Assembly (NCBI RefSeq): GCF_006715565.1
Contig: NZ_VFNL01000001.1
Location: 1,922,001-1,986,000, forward strand
Reading direction: 5' to 3'
From: Microbacterium sp. SLBN-154
Lineage (GTDB): Bacteria > Actinomycetota > Actinomycetes > Actinomycetales > Microbacteriaceae
DNA: 64,000 nt
In this document: positions 32,766 through 40,997 of the stretch, piece after piece
Numbering within the stretch: the stretch's first letter is position 1
How the letters are laid out: each line of letters opens with the position of its first letter
The notes under the pieces: model-generated
What the model saw: only the letters and a program-made list of their open reading frames with translations
Told to the model about the DNA's origin: nothing
Databases searched by the model: none
Translations under genes and position numbers: made by a program

Positions 32766-33808
32766 AGTTCACGCACCCGGCGTCGACGGACGATCCAGAT
32801 GAAGAAGGGGGCTCCGATAAAGGCGGTGAGGATGCCGACCTCGATCTCCTCGGGACGCGCGACGACTCGCCCGACGACGTCGGCGAGGACGAGGAGGGCG
32901 GCGCCCATGACGGCCGACAGGGGAAGAAGCCAGCGATGGTCGGTGCCGATCAGCAGCCTGCACAGGTGCGGGATGACGAGGCCCACGAAGCCGATCGGGC
33001 CCGCGACCGCCGTCGCCGCGCCGCAGAGGATGACCGCGCCCGCGGTGGACAGCAGACGGGTGCGGCCGACGTTCTCGCCGAGTCCGGCGGCGAGGTCGTC
33101 GCCGAGCGCGAGGGAGTTCATGCCGCGGGCGGTCATGAGGCAGATGAGGGCGCCGACGGCGAGGACGGGCATGACGGCGAAAAGCCGGTCCCAGGTCGCG
33201 CCCCCGACGCCGCCGATCTGCCAGAAGCGGAAGCTCTCCATGACGTCCAGGCGGGGGAGGAGGATGGCGCTGACGAGCGACGCGAAGGCGGCCGAGACCG
33301 CCGCGCCGGCCAGAGCGAGCTTGAGCGGCGTCGCGCCGCCGCGGCCGAGCGAGCCGACGGCGTAGACGAAGACGGCGGCGGCACCCGCACCGGCGATCGC
33401 AAGGCCCATGCTGGCCCAGGGGTCGCTCAGCCCGAAGAAGGCCAGCCCGATGACGACCGCCAGGGCCGCTCCGCCGGAGACGCCGAGGATCCCCGGATCG
33501 GCGAGGGGATTCCGGGTGACGGCCTGCATGGTCGTTCCTGCGAGCGCGAGCGCGGCGCCGACGACGACGGCGAGCAGGGTCCGGGGGACGCGCGCGCCCA
33601 CGACCGCCTCACCGACGGTCTCGGTGCTGCCCGAGAGGGCGGCCAGGAGCTCCGACACGCTGATGTTCCGAGCGCCGAACGCGATCGACGCGGCGCACAG
33701 CACCAGCAGCAGGGCGATGGACGCGCCCAGCCACGCCCATCGCACCGCGACCGGACGCCGCGCTGCGGCGGCATCCGATCGCGATGCGGGTGCGAGCGTC
33801 GTCGTCAC
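32762..33808 (-). CDS. FecCD-family siderophore permease (first)
   Basis: Second BtuC/FecC-type permease, 348 residues. Typical segments are GARVPRTLLAVVVGAALALAGTTMQ, RNPLADPGILGVSGGAALAV and GPIGFVGLVIPHLCRLLIG, the last being the loop that contacts the ATPase. It begins 13 bases after the binding-protein gene and overlaps the next permease by four bases. Confidence 0.95.
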   Translation of the reverse strand: MTTTLAPASRSDAAAARRPVAVRWAWLGASIALLLVLCAASIAFGARNISVSELLAALSGSTETVGEAVVGARVPRTLLAVVVGAALALAGTTMQAVTRNPLADPGILGVSGGAALAVVIGLAFFGLSDPWASMGLAIAGAGAAAVFVYAVGSLGRGGATPLKLALAGAAVSAAFASLVSAILLPRLDVMESFRFWQIGGVGGATWDRLFAVMPVLAVGALICLMTARGMNSLALGDDLAAGLGENVGRTRLLSTAGAVILCGAATAVAGPIGFVGLVIPHLCRLLIGTDHRWLLPLSAVMGAALLVLADVVGRVVARPEEIEVGILTAFIGAPFFIWIVRRRRVREL

Positions 33809-33821
33809 GATTCGGGCGGCG

Positions 33822-34853
33822 TCAGTTCAGCGCGTCGGAGAGGAGGGTGAAGTATTCATCGATGCCCCAGCCGATCGAGAGCGGCGAGGGGTTCGCCGAG
33901 GCAGCGAGGGGCGTGCTGTTCTCGAGGACCGCGATGTTGCCGTTCGCGATCGCCGGGATCTGCGACAGCAGCGGGTCGGCCTGCAGCTGCGACACGAGCT
34001 CGCCGTCGGCATCGCCGTAGGTGACGAAGATGTCGACGTCGTCGAAGCGATCCGCTTCCTCGGCACTGACGCTGAGGAAGAACTCCTCGGTGTCGGCCGA
34101 CATCTCCTCGACGGTGGTCGGCAGCGGCATCCCGAGCGACGCGAGGAACCCCGGCCGGGTGTCCAGCGCCGTGTAGAACCCGATCTGACTGAAGTCGGCC
34201 GGGTCGAGGTAGGAGAACAGCACCTGCGCCTCGGCGAGGTCGGAGTGGGCGGCCAGCGCCTCGTCCACCCGGGCGTGCAGGTCGTCGATGAGGGCGATGC
34301 CCTCCTCCGCGCGTCCGAGCGCGGTCGAGTTCAGCTCGATCATCTCCTCGTAGGAGGTGCCCCAGGCCACCTCGGGATAGGCGACCACGGGGGCGATCTT
34401 CGACAGGGTGTCGTAGTCCTCCTGCGTCAGGCCCGAATAGGCCGCGAGGATCACGTCGGGCTGAGTGTCGGCGACGGCTTCGAAGTCGATGCCGTCGGTC
34501 TCGTCGAACAGCACAGGTGTCTCGGCGCCGAGTGCGTCGAGCTCGTCCTCGACCCAGGGCAGCACACCGTCGCCGTCGTCATCGCCCCAGGTGGCCTTGC
34601 TCATCCCGACCGGAACGATGCCCAGTGCGAGCGGCACCTCGTGATTGCCCCACGCGACGGTCGCGATGCGCTCGGGCTCGTCGCTGATCGTCGTCTCGCC
34701 GAAGGCGTGGGTGATGGTCACCGGGAAGGGGCCCTCAGCCGAGGTGGCCGCGTCGACGGTGGTGCCGGTGGCGGCCGAACCGGCACAGCCGGCGAGCGAG
34801 AGTGTGACGACGAGGCCGGCGCCCAGCGCTGCAGCCATGCGGGAGTGAGTCAA
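33822..34853 (-). CDS. Iron-siderophore-binding lipoprotein
   Basis: Periplasmic-binding-protein-like lipoprotein (FecB/FhuD group, 343 residues) that captures ferric siderophores outside the membrane. The N terminus is a lipoprotein signal with lipobox SLAGC (Cys23). The mature part has PERIATVAWGNHEVPLAL and the clade-typical YSGLTQEDYDTLSKIAPVVAYP. The start is probably TTG 34853, with GGAGG 5 bases upstream; ATG 34838 would leave 20 bases to that site. It heads the five-gene iron operon behind a DtxR/IdeR-like box. Confidence 0.94.
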   Translation of the reverse strand: MTHSRMAAALGAGLVVTLSLAGCAGSAATGTTVDAATSAEGPFPVTITHAFGETTISDEPERIATVAWGNHEVPLALGIVPVGMSKATWGDDDGDGVLPWVEDELDALGAETPVLFDETDGIDFEAVADTQPDVILAAYSGLTQEDYDTLSKIAPVVAYPEVAWGTSYEEMIELNSTALGRAEEGIALIDDLHARVDEALAAHSDLAEAQVLFSYLDPADFSQIGFYTALDTRPGFLASLGMPLPTTVEEMSADTEEFFLSVSAEEADRFDDVDIFVTYGDADGELVSQLQADPLLSQIPAIANGNIAVLENSTPLAASANPSPLSIGWGIDEYFTLLSDALN

Positions 34854-34869
34854 GAAAGCCTCCAGGAGA

Positions 34870-34888
34870 TTAGGACAGCCTTACTTTA
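34870..34888 (-). promoter_or_regulatory. DtxR/IdeR-like iron box of the siderophore operon
   Basis: The plus-strand sequence TTAGGACAGCCTTACTTTA fits the DtxR/IdeR consensus TWAGGTWAGSCTWACCTWA at about 16 of 19 positions and lies 16-34 bases upstream of the operon's first start. Read on the minus strand it contains TAAAGT, a possible -10, so a bound repressor would block transcription when iron is plentiful. Confidence 0.7.
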
Positions 34889-34920
34889 CCTGAGGCGGTG
34901 TGCAGCGCCCGTTCCGATGA

Positions 34921-34950
34921 CGAAACCCCGGCCGCCGGGCCGGGGTTTCG
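34921..34950 (-). terminator. Terminator after bioY
   Basis: A perfect 13-bp inverted repeat, 34921-34933 and 34938-34950, with the loop GCCG, lies 25 bases after the bioY stop and upstream of the iron box. It lacks a long T run but insulates the iron operon from bioY transcription. Confidence 0.75.
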
Positions 34951-34975
34951 CTCGATGTCGAGAGATCGGATGGCG

Positions 34976-35605
34976 TCAGCGACGATCCAGCCTGCGGACG
35001 AGCGCCCATGCGCCAGGGATGAGTGCGGCCGCGATCGCCGCCTTGATGATGCCTCCGACGATGAAGGGGAACAGGCCCGCTTCGAGAACCTGCCAGAAGG
35101 TCAGTTCCATTCCGAGGACGGCGTTGAGGATGAGGGCCATGTAGGGGATGCCGAAGAGGAACGGGATCGCGCTCGCCGCGACGAAGCCGAGGAACGCCAG
35201 GACGGGCCGTCGGTCCCAGGCGCGCTCGGCGAACCACCCCGCGACGGCCGCAGCGGCGATGAAGCCGATGATGAACCCGAAGCTCGGCTTGGCCACCGCC
35301 GCGATCGTCCCGGTGAAGTCGGCGAAGACGGGCAGGCCTGCGAGTCCGGCGAGCAGGTAGACGGTGAGGCTCGCGGCGCCGCGGCGGGCTCCGAGGGCGG
35401 CGCCGACCACGATCACACCGAGCGTCTGTCCGGTGATGGGCACGGGCCACAGCGGAATCGACACCTGCGCCAGTACGGCGACGAACAGTGCGCCGGCGGA
35501 CACCAGGGCGGCGTCGACGGCGAAGGCGCGGGTGCGGGACGAGGGGCGCGCCACGACGTCTGCGAGGACGCGACGAGGGCGGGGAGCGACGGCGATCGAT
35601 GACAT
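34976..35605 (-). CDS. bioY: Biotin transporter BioY
   Basis: S-component of a biotin ECF transporter, 209 residues with about six hydrophobic segments. Family motifs include VSIPLWPVPITGQTLGV near residue 48, the glycine-rich YLLAGLAGLPVF, and PSFGFIIGF. No bioM or bioN gene is adjacent, so it must work alone or with a shared ECF module elsewhere. TAGGCT lies 6 bases before the ATG and no ribosome site is seen, so the mRNA is probably leaderless. Confidence 0.95.
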   Translation of the reverse strand: MSSIAVAPRPRRVLADVVARPSSRTRAFAVDAALVSAGALFVAVLAQVSIPLWPVPITGQTLGVIVVGAALGARRGAASLTVYLLAGLAGLPVFADFTGTIAAVAKPSFGFIIGFIAAAAVAGWFAERAWDRRPVLAFLGFVAASAIPFLFGIPYMALILNAVLGMELTFWQVLEAGLFPFIVGGIIKAAIAAALIPGAWALVRRLDRR

Positions 35606-35611
35606 GCGCTC

Positions 35612-35617
35612 AGCCTA
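35612..35617 (-). promoter_or_regulatory. -10 box of a leaderless bioY promoter
   Basis: On the minus strand TAGGCT is followed after 6 bases (GAGCGC) by the bioY ATG, the expected spacing for transcription starting at the start codon. Confidence 0.55.
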
Positions 35618-35654
35618 GAAGACGCCACCGGCTGAGGCGAAGCCGATGCAGTCG

Positions 35655-35660
35655 TATACT
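35655..35660 (+). promoter_or_regulatory. Candidate -10 box of the ABC-F gene
   Basis: TATACT lies 53 bases before the ABC-F start, 38 bases from the divergent bioY -10. The leader between it and the GTG is pyrimidine-rich. Confidence 0.45.
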
Positions 35661-35713
35661 GGGACGCTGGCCACTCGGCCTCTCCCTCCCTGCTGACCGA
35701 TCGGACGTTCGCC

Positions 35714-37312
35714 GTGCTCGCCGTACACGACCTCGAGATCCGCGTGGGTGCCCGCGTGTTGATGTCCGAGGTGTCGTTCCGGGTGTCCGGCGGCGACAAG
35801 GTCGGTCTGGTGGGCCGCAACGGCGCCGGGAAGACGACCCTCACGAAGGTCCTCGCCGGTGACCTGCTTCCCTCCAACGGCCGCGTCGACCGTTCGGGAG
35901 AGATCGGCTACCTTCCGCAGGATCCTCGTTCCGGTGACCCGGAGATGCTCGCACGCACGCGCATCCTCGATGCACGAGGCCTCGGGACGATCGCGATCGG
36001 CATGCAGGAGTCGTCGGTGTCGATGGCCTCCGACGATCCCGACGTGGCGGCGCGTGCCATGCGTCGCTACGCCCAGCTCACCGAGCGGTTCGAAGCTCTG
36101 GGCGGGTATGCAGCCGAGGCCGAGGCCGCGTCGATCGCCCACAACCTGTCGCTTCCCGACCGCATCCTGGATCAGCCGCTGAAGACCTTGTCCGGCGGTC
36201 AGCGCCGGCGCATCGAGCTCGCCCGGATCCTGTTCTCGGACGCCGGCACGATGATCCTCGACGAGCCGACCAACCACCTCGATGCGGACAGCGTGGTGTG
36301 GCTGCGCGAGTTCCTCAAGGGCTACAAAGGCGGACTCATCGTGATCTCCCACGACGTGGAGTTGGTCGGTGAGACGGTGAACCGGGTGTTCTACCTCGAC
36401 GCCAACCGCCAGGTGATCGACGTCTACAACATGAACTGGAAGAACTACCTGCGCCAGCGGGTGGCCGACGAGGAACGCCGGAAGAAGGAACGCGCGAACG
36501 TCGAGAAGAAGGCCACCGTGCTGCAGCAGCAGGCGGCCCGGTTCGGGGCGAAGGCCTCGAAGGCTGCCGCTGCCCACCAGATGGTGGCGCGGGCGGAAAA
36601 GATGCTGGCAGGCCTCGACGAGGTCCGCCAGGAGGATCGGGTCGCCAAGCTCCGTTTCCCCAAGCCCGCCCCGTGCGGGAAGACGCCGCTGACCGCCGCC
36701 GGCCTGTCGAAGTCCTACGGATCGCTGGAGATCTTCACCGACGTCGACCTCGCCATCGACCGCGGCTCGAAGGTCGTCGTCCTCGGCCTCAACGGTGCCG
36801 GCAAGACGACACTGCTGCGCATCCTCGCGGGGGTGGACGCCCCCGATACCGGTCAGGTCGATCCGGGCCACGGACTGAAGATCGGCTATTACGCACAGGA
36901 GCACGAGAACCTCGATGTCTCGCGGTCGGTGCTGGACAACATGATGTCGGCGGCGCCGAACATCACCGCCACCGAGGCTCGCAAAGTCCTCGGCTCGTTC
37001 CTCTTCACCGGTGACGACGTGCTCAAACCCGCCGGGGTGCTCTCGGGCGGAGAGAAGACGCGCCTGTCGCTGGCGACGCTCGTGGTCTCGAGCGCCAACG
37101 TGCTCCTGCTCGACGAGCCGACCAACAACCTCGACCCCGCATCGCGCGAGGAGATCCTCGATGCCCTCGCGCACTACGAGGGCGCCGTCGTCCTCGTCTC
37201 GCACGACGAGGGCGCCGTTCACGCCCTGAACCCGGAGCGGGTTCTCATCCTGCCGGACGGTGTCGAGGACATCTGGGGACGCGATTACGCCGAGTTGATC
37301 TCGCTGGCGTGA
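35714..37312 (+). CDS. ABC-F family ATPase
   Basis: Soluble tandem ABC protein of 532 residues, with no membrane domain. ABC-F proteins act on the ribosome, either as translation factors (EttA type) or as antibiotic-resistance proteins. The halves carry GRNGAGKTT and GLNGAGKTT Walker A motifs, LSGGQRRRIELA and LSGGEKTRLSLA signatures, and two DEPTN Walker B ends. The interdomain linker (about 240-305) is rich in Lys, Arg and Ala as expected. The start is GTG without an obvious ribosome site. Subfamily and substrate are not resolved. Confidence 0.93.
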   Translation: MLAVHDLEIRVGARVLMSEVSFRVSGGDKVGLVGRNGAGKTTLTKVLAGDLLPSNGRVDRSGEIGYLPQDPRSGDPEMLARTRILDARGLGTIAIGMQESSVSMASDDPDVAARAMRRYAQLTERFEALGGYAAEAEAASIAHNLSLPDRILDQPLKTLSGGQRRRIELARILFSDAGTMILDEPTNHLDADSVVWLREFLKGYKGGLIVISHDVELVGETVNRVFYLDANRQVIDVYNMNWKNYLRQRVADEERRKKERANVEKKATVLQQQAARFGAKASKAAAAHQMVARAEKMLAGLDEVRQEDRVAKLRFPKPAPCGKTPLTAAGLSKSYGSLEIFTDVDLAIDRGSKVVVLGLNGAGKTTLLRILAGVDAPDTGQVDPGHGLKIGYYAQEHENLDVSRSVLDNMMSAAPNITATEARKVLGSFLFTGDDVLKPAGVLSGGEKTRLSLATLVVSSANVLLLDEPTNNLDPASREEILDALAHYEGAVVLVSHDEGAVHALNPERVLILPDGVEDIWGRDYAELISLA

Positions 37313-37336
37313 TCCGCACTCCGTCCGCGTCGGATC

Positions 37337-38260
37337 TCAGGTCCGACGATCGGAGCCGGCAGCGTCGAGCAGGGCGTCCTCTTCGCTCGCGTCGGGATCG
37401 TTGCGACGCCTCCCTCGGCGCGCTCGCGGGACGACGTCGTCGACGGCCGTGGCCGAAGGAGGCGAGTCGGCGCGGGCGGAAGGGGCGCCCGTTCCGTCAT
37501 CCTCCTGGTCCTCCCGCCGGTACCGGAGTTCGGTGCGGATGATGTAACCGATGAAGATGAACCCCATGATCGCGAACAGGATCCACTGGATCGCGTAGGA
37601 CAGGTGGGGACCGGGGTCTTCGGACGGGATCTCGAGAGCCGTCGGCGCAGCGGGGGCGGCCGGATCCTCGCTCGACATCAGCGCGTAGAGAGACGGCTGC
37701 AGGGCGTTCGCGGTGTCGGCGGGCAGACGCTCTGCGACCAGAGCGATGTTGATGGTCGGCACCTGGCCCTCGGGTGCCGACCGGCCCGACCGTGGCGCCG
37801 CCTCCTCCGGTCGGAGACGAGCCTCGACCGTCACCGTCCCCGCCGGTGGCGCCGGGACCGCGTCGGGCTCGGCCTGATCGGCACCCGGGGGAACCCAGCC
37901 GCGATTGATCAGGACGACCCTGCCGTCATCCATGCGGAACGGCACGAGGACTTCGAAAGCCGCGGTGCCCCCGTGCGGCCGGTTGCGTACGAGCAGTTGT
38001 TCGTCGCCGAGGTACTGCCCGATGAGCTCGACCGGACGCCACTCGTCCTCGGGGTCGAGCGCCGATCCGGTGGGAACCACCTCTTCGAGGGGCACCGCGG
38101 CGGCGTCGTAATTCTGCTCCACGATCCGCAGCTCGGTGGCGCGCTCGGCGTTGCGCGAGAACTGCCAGTTCGACAGGAAGGCGCACGCGATCGCGAAGAG
38201 CACGGCCACGAGTGCGTATCCGGTCCAGCGGACCACGGCGGAAGATCTCGTCGCCGTCAC
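37337..38260 (-). CDS. SURF1 family cytochrome oxidase assembly protein
   Basis: SURF1 proteins help insert heme A into cytochrome c oxidase. From GTG 38260 the product has 307 residues: an N-terminal membrane segment (about 9-28) followed by LSNWQFSRNAERATEL, a large external domain with LVRNRPHGGTAAFEVLVPF and LINRGWVPPG, a second membrane segment (SYAIQWILFAIMGFIFIGYIIRTE, about 230-250), and a charged cytoplasmic tail. The GTG overlaps the stop of the small gene before it. It fits with ctaA and ctaB elsewhere in the window. Confidence 0.92.
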   Translation of the reverse strand: MTATRSSAVVRWTGYALVAVLFAIACAFLSNWQFSRNAERATELRIVEQNYDAAAVPLEEVVPTGSALDPEDEWRPVELIGQYLGDEQLLVRNRPHGGTAAFEVLVPFRMDDGRVVLINRGWVPPGADQAEPDAVPAPPAGTVTVEARLRPEEAAPRSGRSAPEGQVPTINIALVAERLPADTANALQPSLYALMSSEDPAAPAAPTALEIPSEDPGPHLSYAIQWILFAIMGFIFIGYIIRTELRYRREDQEDDGTGAPSARADSPPSATAVDDVVPRARRGRRRNDPDASEEDALLDAAGSDRRT

Positions 38261-38475
38261 GGTCCGCTGACCACCGGATCGAGGGGGGACACATCGAGAG
38301 GGAACGAGCGCGCGGCGAGGAACTCGCGCAGATACTCGCGATGCTCGTCGCAGGCCACCCACGACTTCCACCGATCAGCGCTGTGGATGCGGGGATTCCG
38401 CCAGCGGATCAGCCACGACGCCGCGGCGCGGCATCCCGCGCGTGAGCACTGCGCCGGTGACTCGCCGGTGCTCAC
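38257..38475 (-). CDS. Conserved 72-aa Cys/His protein, function unknown
   Basis: Small soluble protein. It has a CSRAGC motif near residue 10, then ASWLIRWRNPRIH, then ACDEHREYLREFL; the cysteines and histidines could bind a metal. The GTG overlaps the DUF3099 gene stop and its own stop overlaps the SURF1 start, so three genes are translationally coupled. The coupling suggests a link with oxidase assembly, but I recognise no characterised family. Confidence 0.75.
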   Translation of the reverse strand: MSTGESPAQCSRAGCRAAASWLIRWRNPRIHSADRWKSWVACDEHREYLREFLAARSFPLDVSPLDPVVSGP

Positions 38476-38834
38476 TCGCCCTCTCCGCGCCGCGGGGGCG
38501 GAGCGGACTCCTGGATGCGCAGAACGCGGTCGGCCGGGGCGGGCGGCGGCGCCGAGTCGACCGGCGTCGCGATCTGGCGCTCCGGATTCTCCGAGCGCGC
38601 CACGCGATCCGTCGCGCCGACGTTGGCGAACACCACAGCCACGTAGGGGAGGAAGACCGCGCCGAGGGCGAACACCCAGGTGTACCAGCCGTAGGGGGTG
38701 ATGAGAACCATCAGCACGAAGCACAGGACGCGCACACCCATCATGGCGAGGTAACGCGCCGACCGCGCACCGGAATCGTCACGAGGTGCGCGGGGCAGCG
38801 ACGTGGCGGATGGAGGCCTCGACGAGCGGTTCAC
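38472..38834 (-). CDS. DUF3099-type small membrane protein
   Basis: About 120 residues with a Pro/Ser/Arg-rich start, two hydrophobic segments (YLAMMGVRVLCFVLMVLIT and WVFALGAVFLPYVAVVFANV) and a Pro-rich tail. This matches the actinobacterial DUF3099 pattern; no function is known. The start is uncertain: GTG 38834 has no ribosome site but has TACCCT 9 bases upstream; an ATG at 38888 would extend it. It is first of three coupled genes ending in SURF1. Confidence 0.75.
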   Translation of the reverse strand: MNRSSRPPSATSLPRAPRDDSGARSARYLAMMGVRVLCFVLMVLITPYGWYTWVFALGAVFLPYVAVVFANVGATDRVARSENPERQIATPVDSAPPPAPADRVLRIQESAPPPRRGEGE

Positions 38835-38937
38835 GATGGGATAAGGGTACGCCGCGTGGAGGGAGGCGGCTCCGGCCGAGATCAACACTTTCTCGATCGC
38901 AAGAGATCTCGACGACGGCGACGCGCGACCGGCCTGC

Positions 38938-39426
38938 TCAGGAGAGCGTGCCGGTGGTGGCGCTGCCGATGATCAGCGGCAGGAAGGACAGGAAGAACAG
39001 CACCAACAGAAGGATGAACCCGAGGCCGACGTACCCGACGATCATGCCGGCGAGTGCGAGACCGCGGCCCTGCTCGCCGGTGCGCTTGATCTGCGAAAGG
39101 GCCATGTGGCCCGTGATCACGCCGACGAGCGAGCCGATGAAGGGGAGGACGACGAACGATGCGATGGACGAGATGAGGGAGACGATCGCCAGGACATTCG
39201 TCCTCGGGGCCGCGTACGCGCCGTACGGCGCGTTCCCGTACGGAGGCTGGCTCCCGTACGGGGCGGTCGCGCCGTAGGGGGACGGGCCGGGGTAGGGGGT
39301 CTGTGCGGGCGGCTGACCGTAGGCCGGCGGCTGAGCGGGCGCCGAGGAGCCCTGCGGGGATCCGGGGTACGGCGGAACCGCGGGGGTGGTCGGATCGGTG
39401 CCCTGCGGGTTCTCGGGTGTGCTCAC
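38938..39426 (-). CDS. DUF4190 domain-containing membrane protein
   Basis: 162 residues. The first 75 are a low-complexity Pro/Tyr/Gly/Gln tail with repeated PYG units, as in many actinobacterial membrane proteins. It is followed by two hydrophobic helices (VLAIVSLISSIASFVVLPFI and LALAGMIVGYVGLGFILLLV) flanking GVITGHMALSQIKRTGEQG, the DUF4190 hallmark. The GTG start is preceded by GAAAGGG. The function is unknown; it is not coupled to its neighbours. Confidence 0.85.
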   Translation of the reverse strand: MSTPENPQGTDPTTPAVPPYPGSPQGSSAPAQPPAYGQPPAQTPYPGPSPYGATAPYGSQPPYGNAPYGAYAAPRTNVLAIVSLISSIASFVVLPFIGSLVGVITGHMALSQIKRTGEQGRGLALAGMIVGYVGLGFILLLVLFFLSFLPLIIGSATTGTLS

Positions 39427-39492
39427 GGTGCGCCCTTTCTCGTCTCACTCCAGCGTTTCAGGCCGCCGTCCCGGGTGTCAAACCTGCCTGGC

Positions 39493-39498
39493 TAGGCT
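39493..39498 (+). promoter_or_regulatory. -10 box of a leaderless promoter at fabG
   Basis: TAGGCT ends 6 bases before ATG 39505. The intervening GTGAGG contains an alternative in-frame GTG (39499), but the box spacing favours the ATG as the first transcribed codon. Confidence 0.55.
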
Positions 39499-39504
39499 GT
39501 GAGG

Positions 39505-40215
39505 ATGAGCAACGAACGTGTCGTCCTGGTCACCGGCGGAAACCGCGGCATCGGGCGGTCCATCGCCGAGCGCTTCGTGGCCGACGGCTACCGGGTGGCC
39601 GTCACCGCCCGTTCGGGCGAGGGCCCCGACGGCGCGCTCACCGTCCGGGCCGACGTCACCGACGCCGCCTCGCTCGATGCGGCGATGACGGAGGTGGAGC
39701 AGGCTCTCGGTCCCGTGACGATCGTCGTCGCGAACGCCGGGATCACGCGCGACACCCTCCTGATGCGCATGAGCGAGGACGATTTCGACAGCGTCGTCGC
39801 CACCAACCTCGGTGGGGCGTTCCGGGTGGTCAAGCGGGCGTCGAAGGGCATGATCCGCGCACGATTCGGGCGCATCATCCTCATCTCCAGCGTGGTCGGC
39901 CTCTACGGTTCCGCCGGGCAGGTGAACTACGCGGCCTCCAAGAGCGGACTCGTGGGGTTCGCGCGGTCGCTCACCCGCGAGCTCGGGGCGCGGGGGATCA
40001 CGACGAACGTCGTCGCACCGGGGTTCATCGAGACCGACATGACCGCCGAGCTGCCCGCTGACACCCAGGCCGAGTACAAGAAGAACATCCCCGCCGGACG
40101 CTTCGGCGACGCGGCCGAGGTCGCGGGCGTCGTCGCGTGGCTGGCCTCCGACGACGCGGCCTACATCTCCGGCGCGGTGATCCCGGTCGACGGCGGACTC
40201 GGCATGGGGCACTGA
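39505..40215 (+). CDS. fabG: 3-oxoacyl-ACP reductase FabG-like (SDR)
   Basis: Short-chain dehydrogenase of 236 residues that probably reduces 3-oxoacyl-ACP with NADPH in fatty acid synthesis. Motifs are VTGGNRGIGRSIAERF at the cofactor site, ANAGITRD, the catalytic Ser in ISSVVGLYGSAGQVNYAASKSG with Tyr and Lys, and GFIETDM. The start at ATG 39505 is favoured by its leaderless-type -10. No other fatty acid synthesis gene is adjacent, so another SDR substrate is possible. Confidence 0.88.
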   Translation: MSNERVVLVTGGNRGIGRSIAERFVADGYRVAVTARSGEGPDGALTVRADVTDAASLDAAMTEVEQALGPVTIVVANAGITRDTLLMRMSEDDFDSVVATNLGGAFRVVKRASKGMIRARFGRIILISSVVGLYGSAGQVNYAASKSGLVGFARSLTRELGARGITTNVVAPGFIETDMTAELPADTQAEYKKNIPAGRFGDAAEVAGVVAWLASDDAAYISGAVIPVDGGLGMGH

Positions 40216-40240
40216 CCCGGGCGGTCGTCATCGCGACGGA

Positions 40241-40963
40241 TCACCGTCCGAGCGCCTCCGCGATCGCACGCGCGACGGCATCGGGCTTGGAGAACTGCGG
40301 CCAGTGGCCGCTGGCCTCATCGGGCGCGCGGAGCGAGACGGCGCGCAGGGGGCCGTGCGCGGCGAGGCCGGCGGCCCACGCGGGCGGATCCTGACGGATC
40401 TCCTCGATCTGCTCGGGCGAGACGGTGTTGGTGAGGATCGTCGCCGGGATCTCGCGGCGCCGGTCGTCGGTGAGCGAGACGGGGTCGGTGGGGACTCGGC
40501 GGGGCACCACCCCGATATGCGCCATGGCCCGATCCCGCACGTCCGGATGGAGGTCGTCGACGTCGTCATCGTCGAAGAAGTCCCACCCGGGGAACGGCAC
40601 GGTGTCGTCGTCGACCGGGAACTCGGAGATGATGCCGCCGTCTGACGGCGGGAAGGTGTCGAGGAACACCAGGTGCGCCACCTTCGTCGGCCGGAGGTCG
40701 GCGGCGCCGTAGATCACGTTGCCGCCTCCGCTGTGACCGACCAGAGCGACGGGAGGCTCCCGCCTGTCGATCTCGGCCACGACGGCATCGATCCATTCGC
40801 CGATGCCGATGTCGGCGGTTGCAGGGTCGGGAGGGATGTCGCCGCGCCGGATGCCCGGCATGGTGAGGGGGACGGGTGCGAGCCCGGCGGCTCGCAGACC
40901 CGGCACCACCTCATCCCACGACGACGCAGTGAGCCAGAGTCCGGGAACCAGGAGGACGTCCAT
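40241..40963 (-). CDS. Alpha/beta hydrolase
   Basis: 240-residue predicted hydrolase starting at ATG 40963 (MDVLLVPGLWLTASSW). The nucleophile elbow is GHSGGGN (about 83) and a late GHWPQF supplies the likely catalytic His. There is an unusually acidic stretch (FFDDDDVDDLHPD) in the cap region. No signal peptide is present. TACGGT lies 7 bases before the start, so the mRNA is probably leaderless. The substrate is unknown; no partner gene is adjacent apart from serB upstream. Confidence 0.82.
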   Translation of the reverse strand: MDVLLVPGLWLTASSWDEVVPGLRAAGLAPVPLTMPGIRRGDIPPDPATADIGIGEWIDAVVAEIDRREPPVALVGHSGGGNVIYGAADLRPTKVAHLVFLDTFPPSDGGIISEFPVDDDTVPFPGWDFFDDDDVDDLHPDVRDRAMAHIGVVPRRVPTDPVSLTDDRRREIPATILTNTVSPEQIEEIRQDPPAWAAGLAAHGPLRAVSLRAPDEASGHWPQFSKPDAVARAIAEALGR

Positions 40964-40997
40964 GGCCGCCACCGTACTCCCGGTCTGCGACACCGCC

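Noticed and set aside
33100..33800. Dense short repeats such as GCGGCG/GGCGCC across permease genes
   Set aside because: They follow from Ala/Gly/Val codons at high GC in membrane proteins and have no regular period.
35606..35713. Riboswitch or BirA site upstream of bioY
   Set aside because: No biotin-type inverted repeat was visible; a leaderless -10 explains the start, leaving no leader for a riboswitch.
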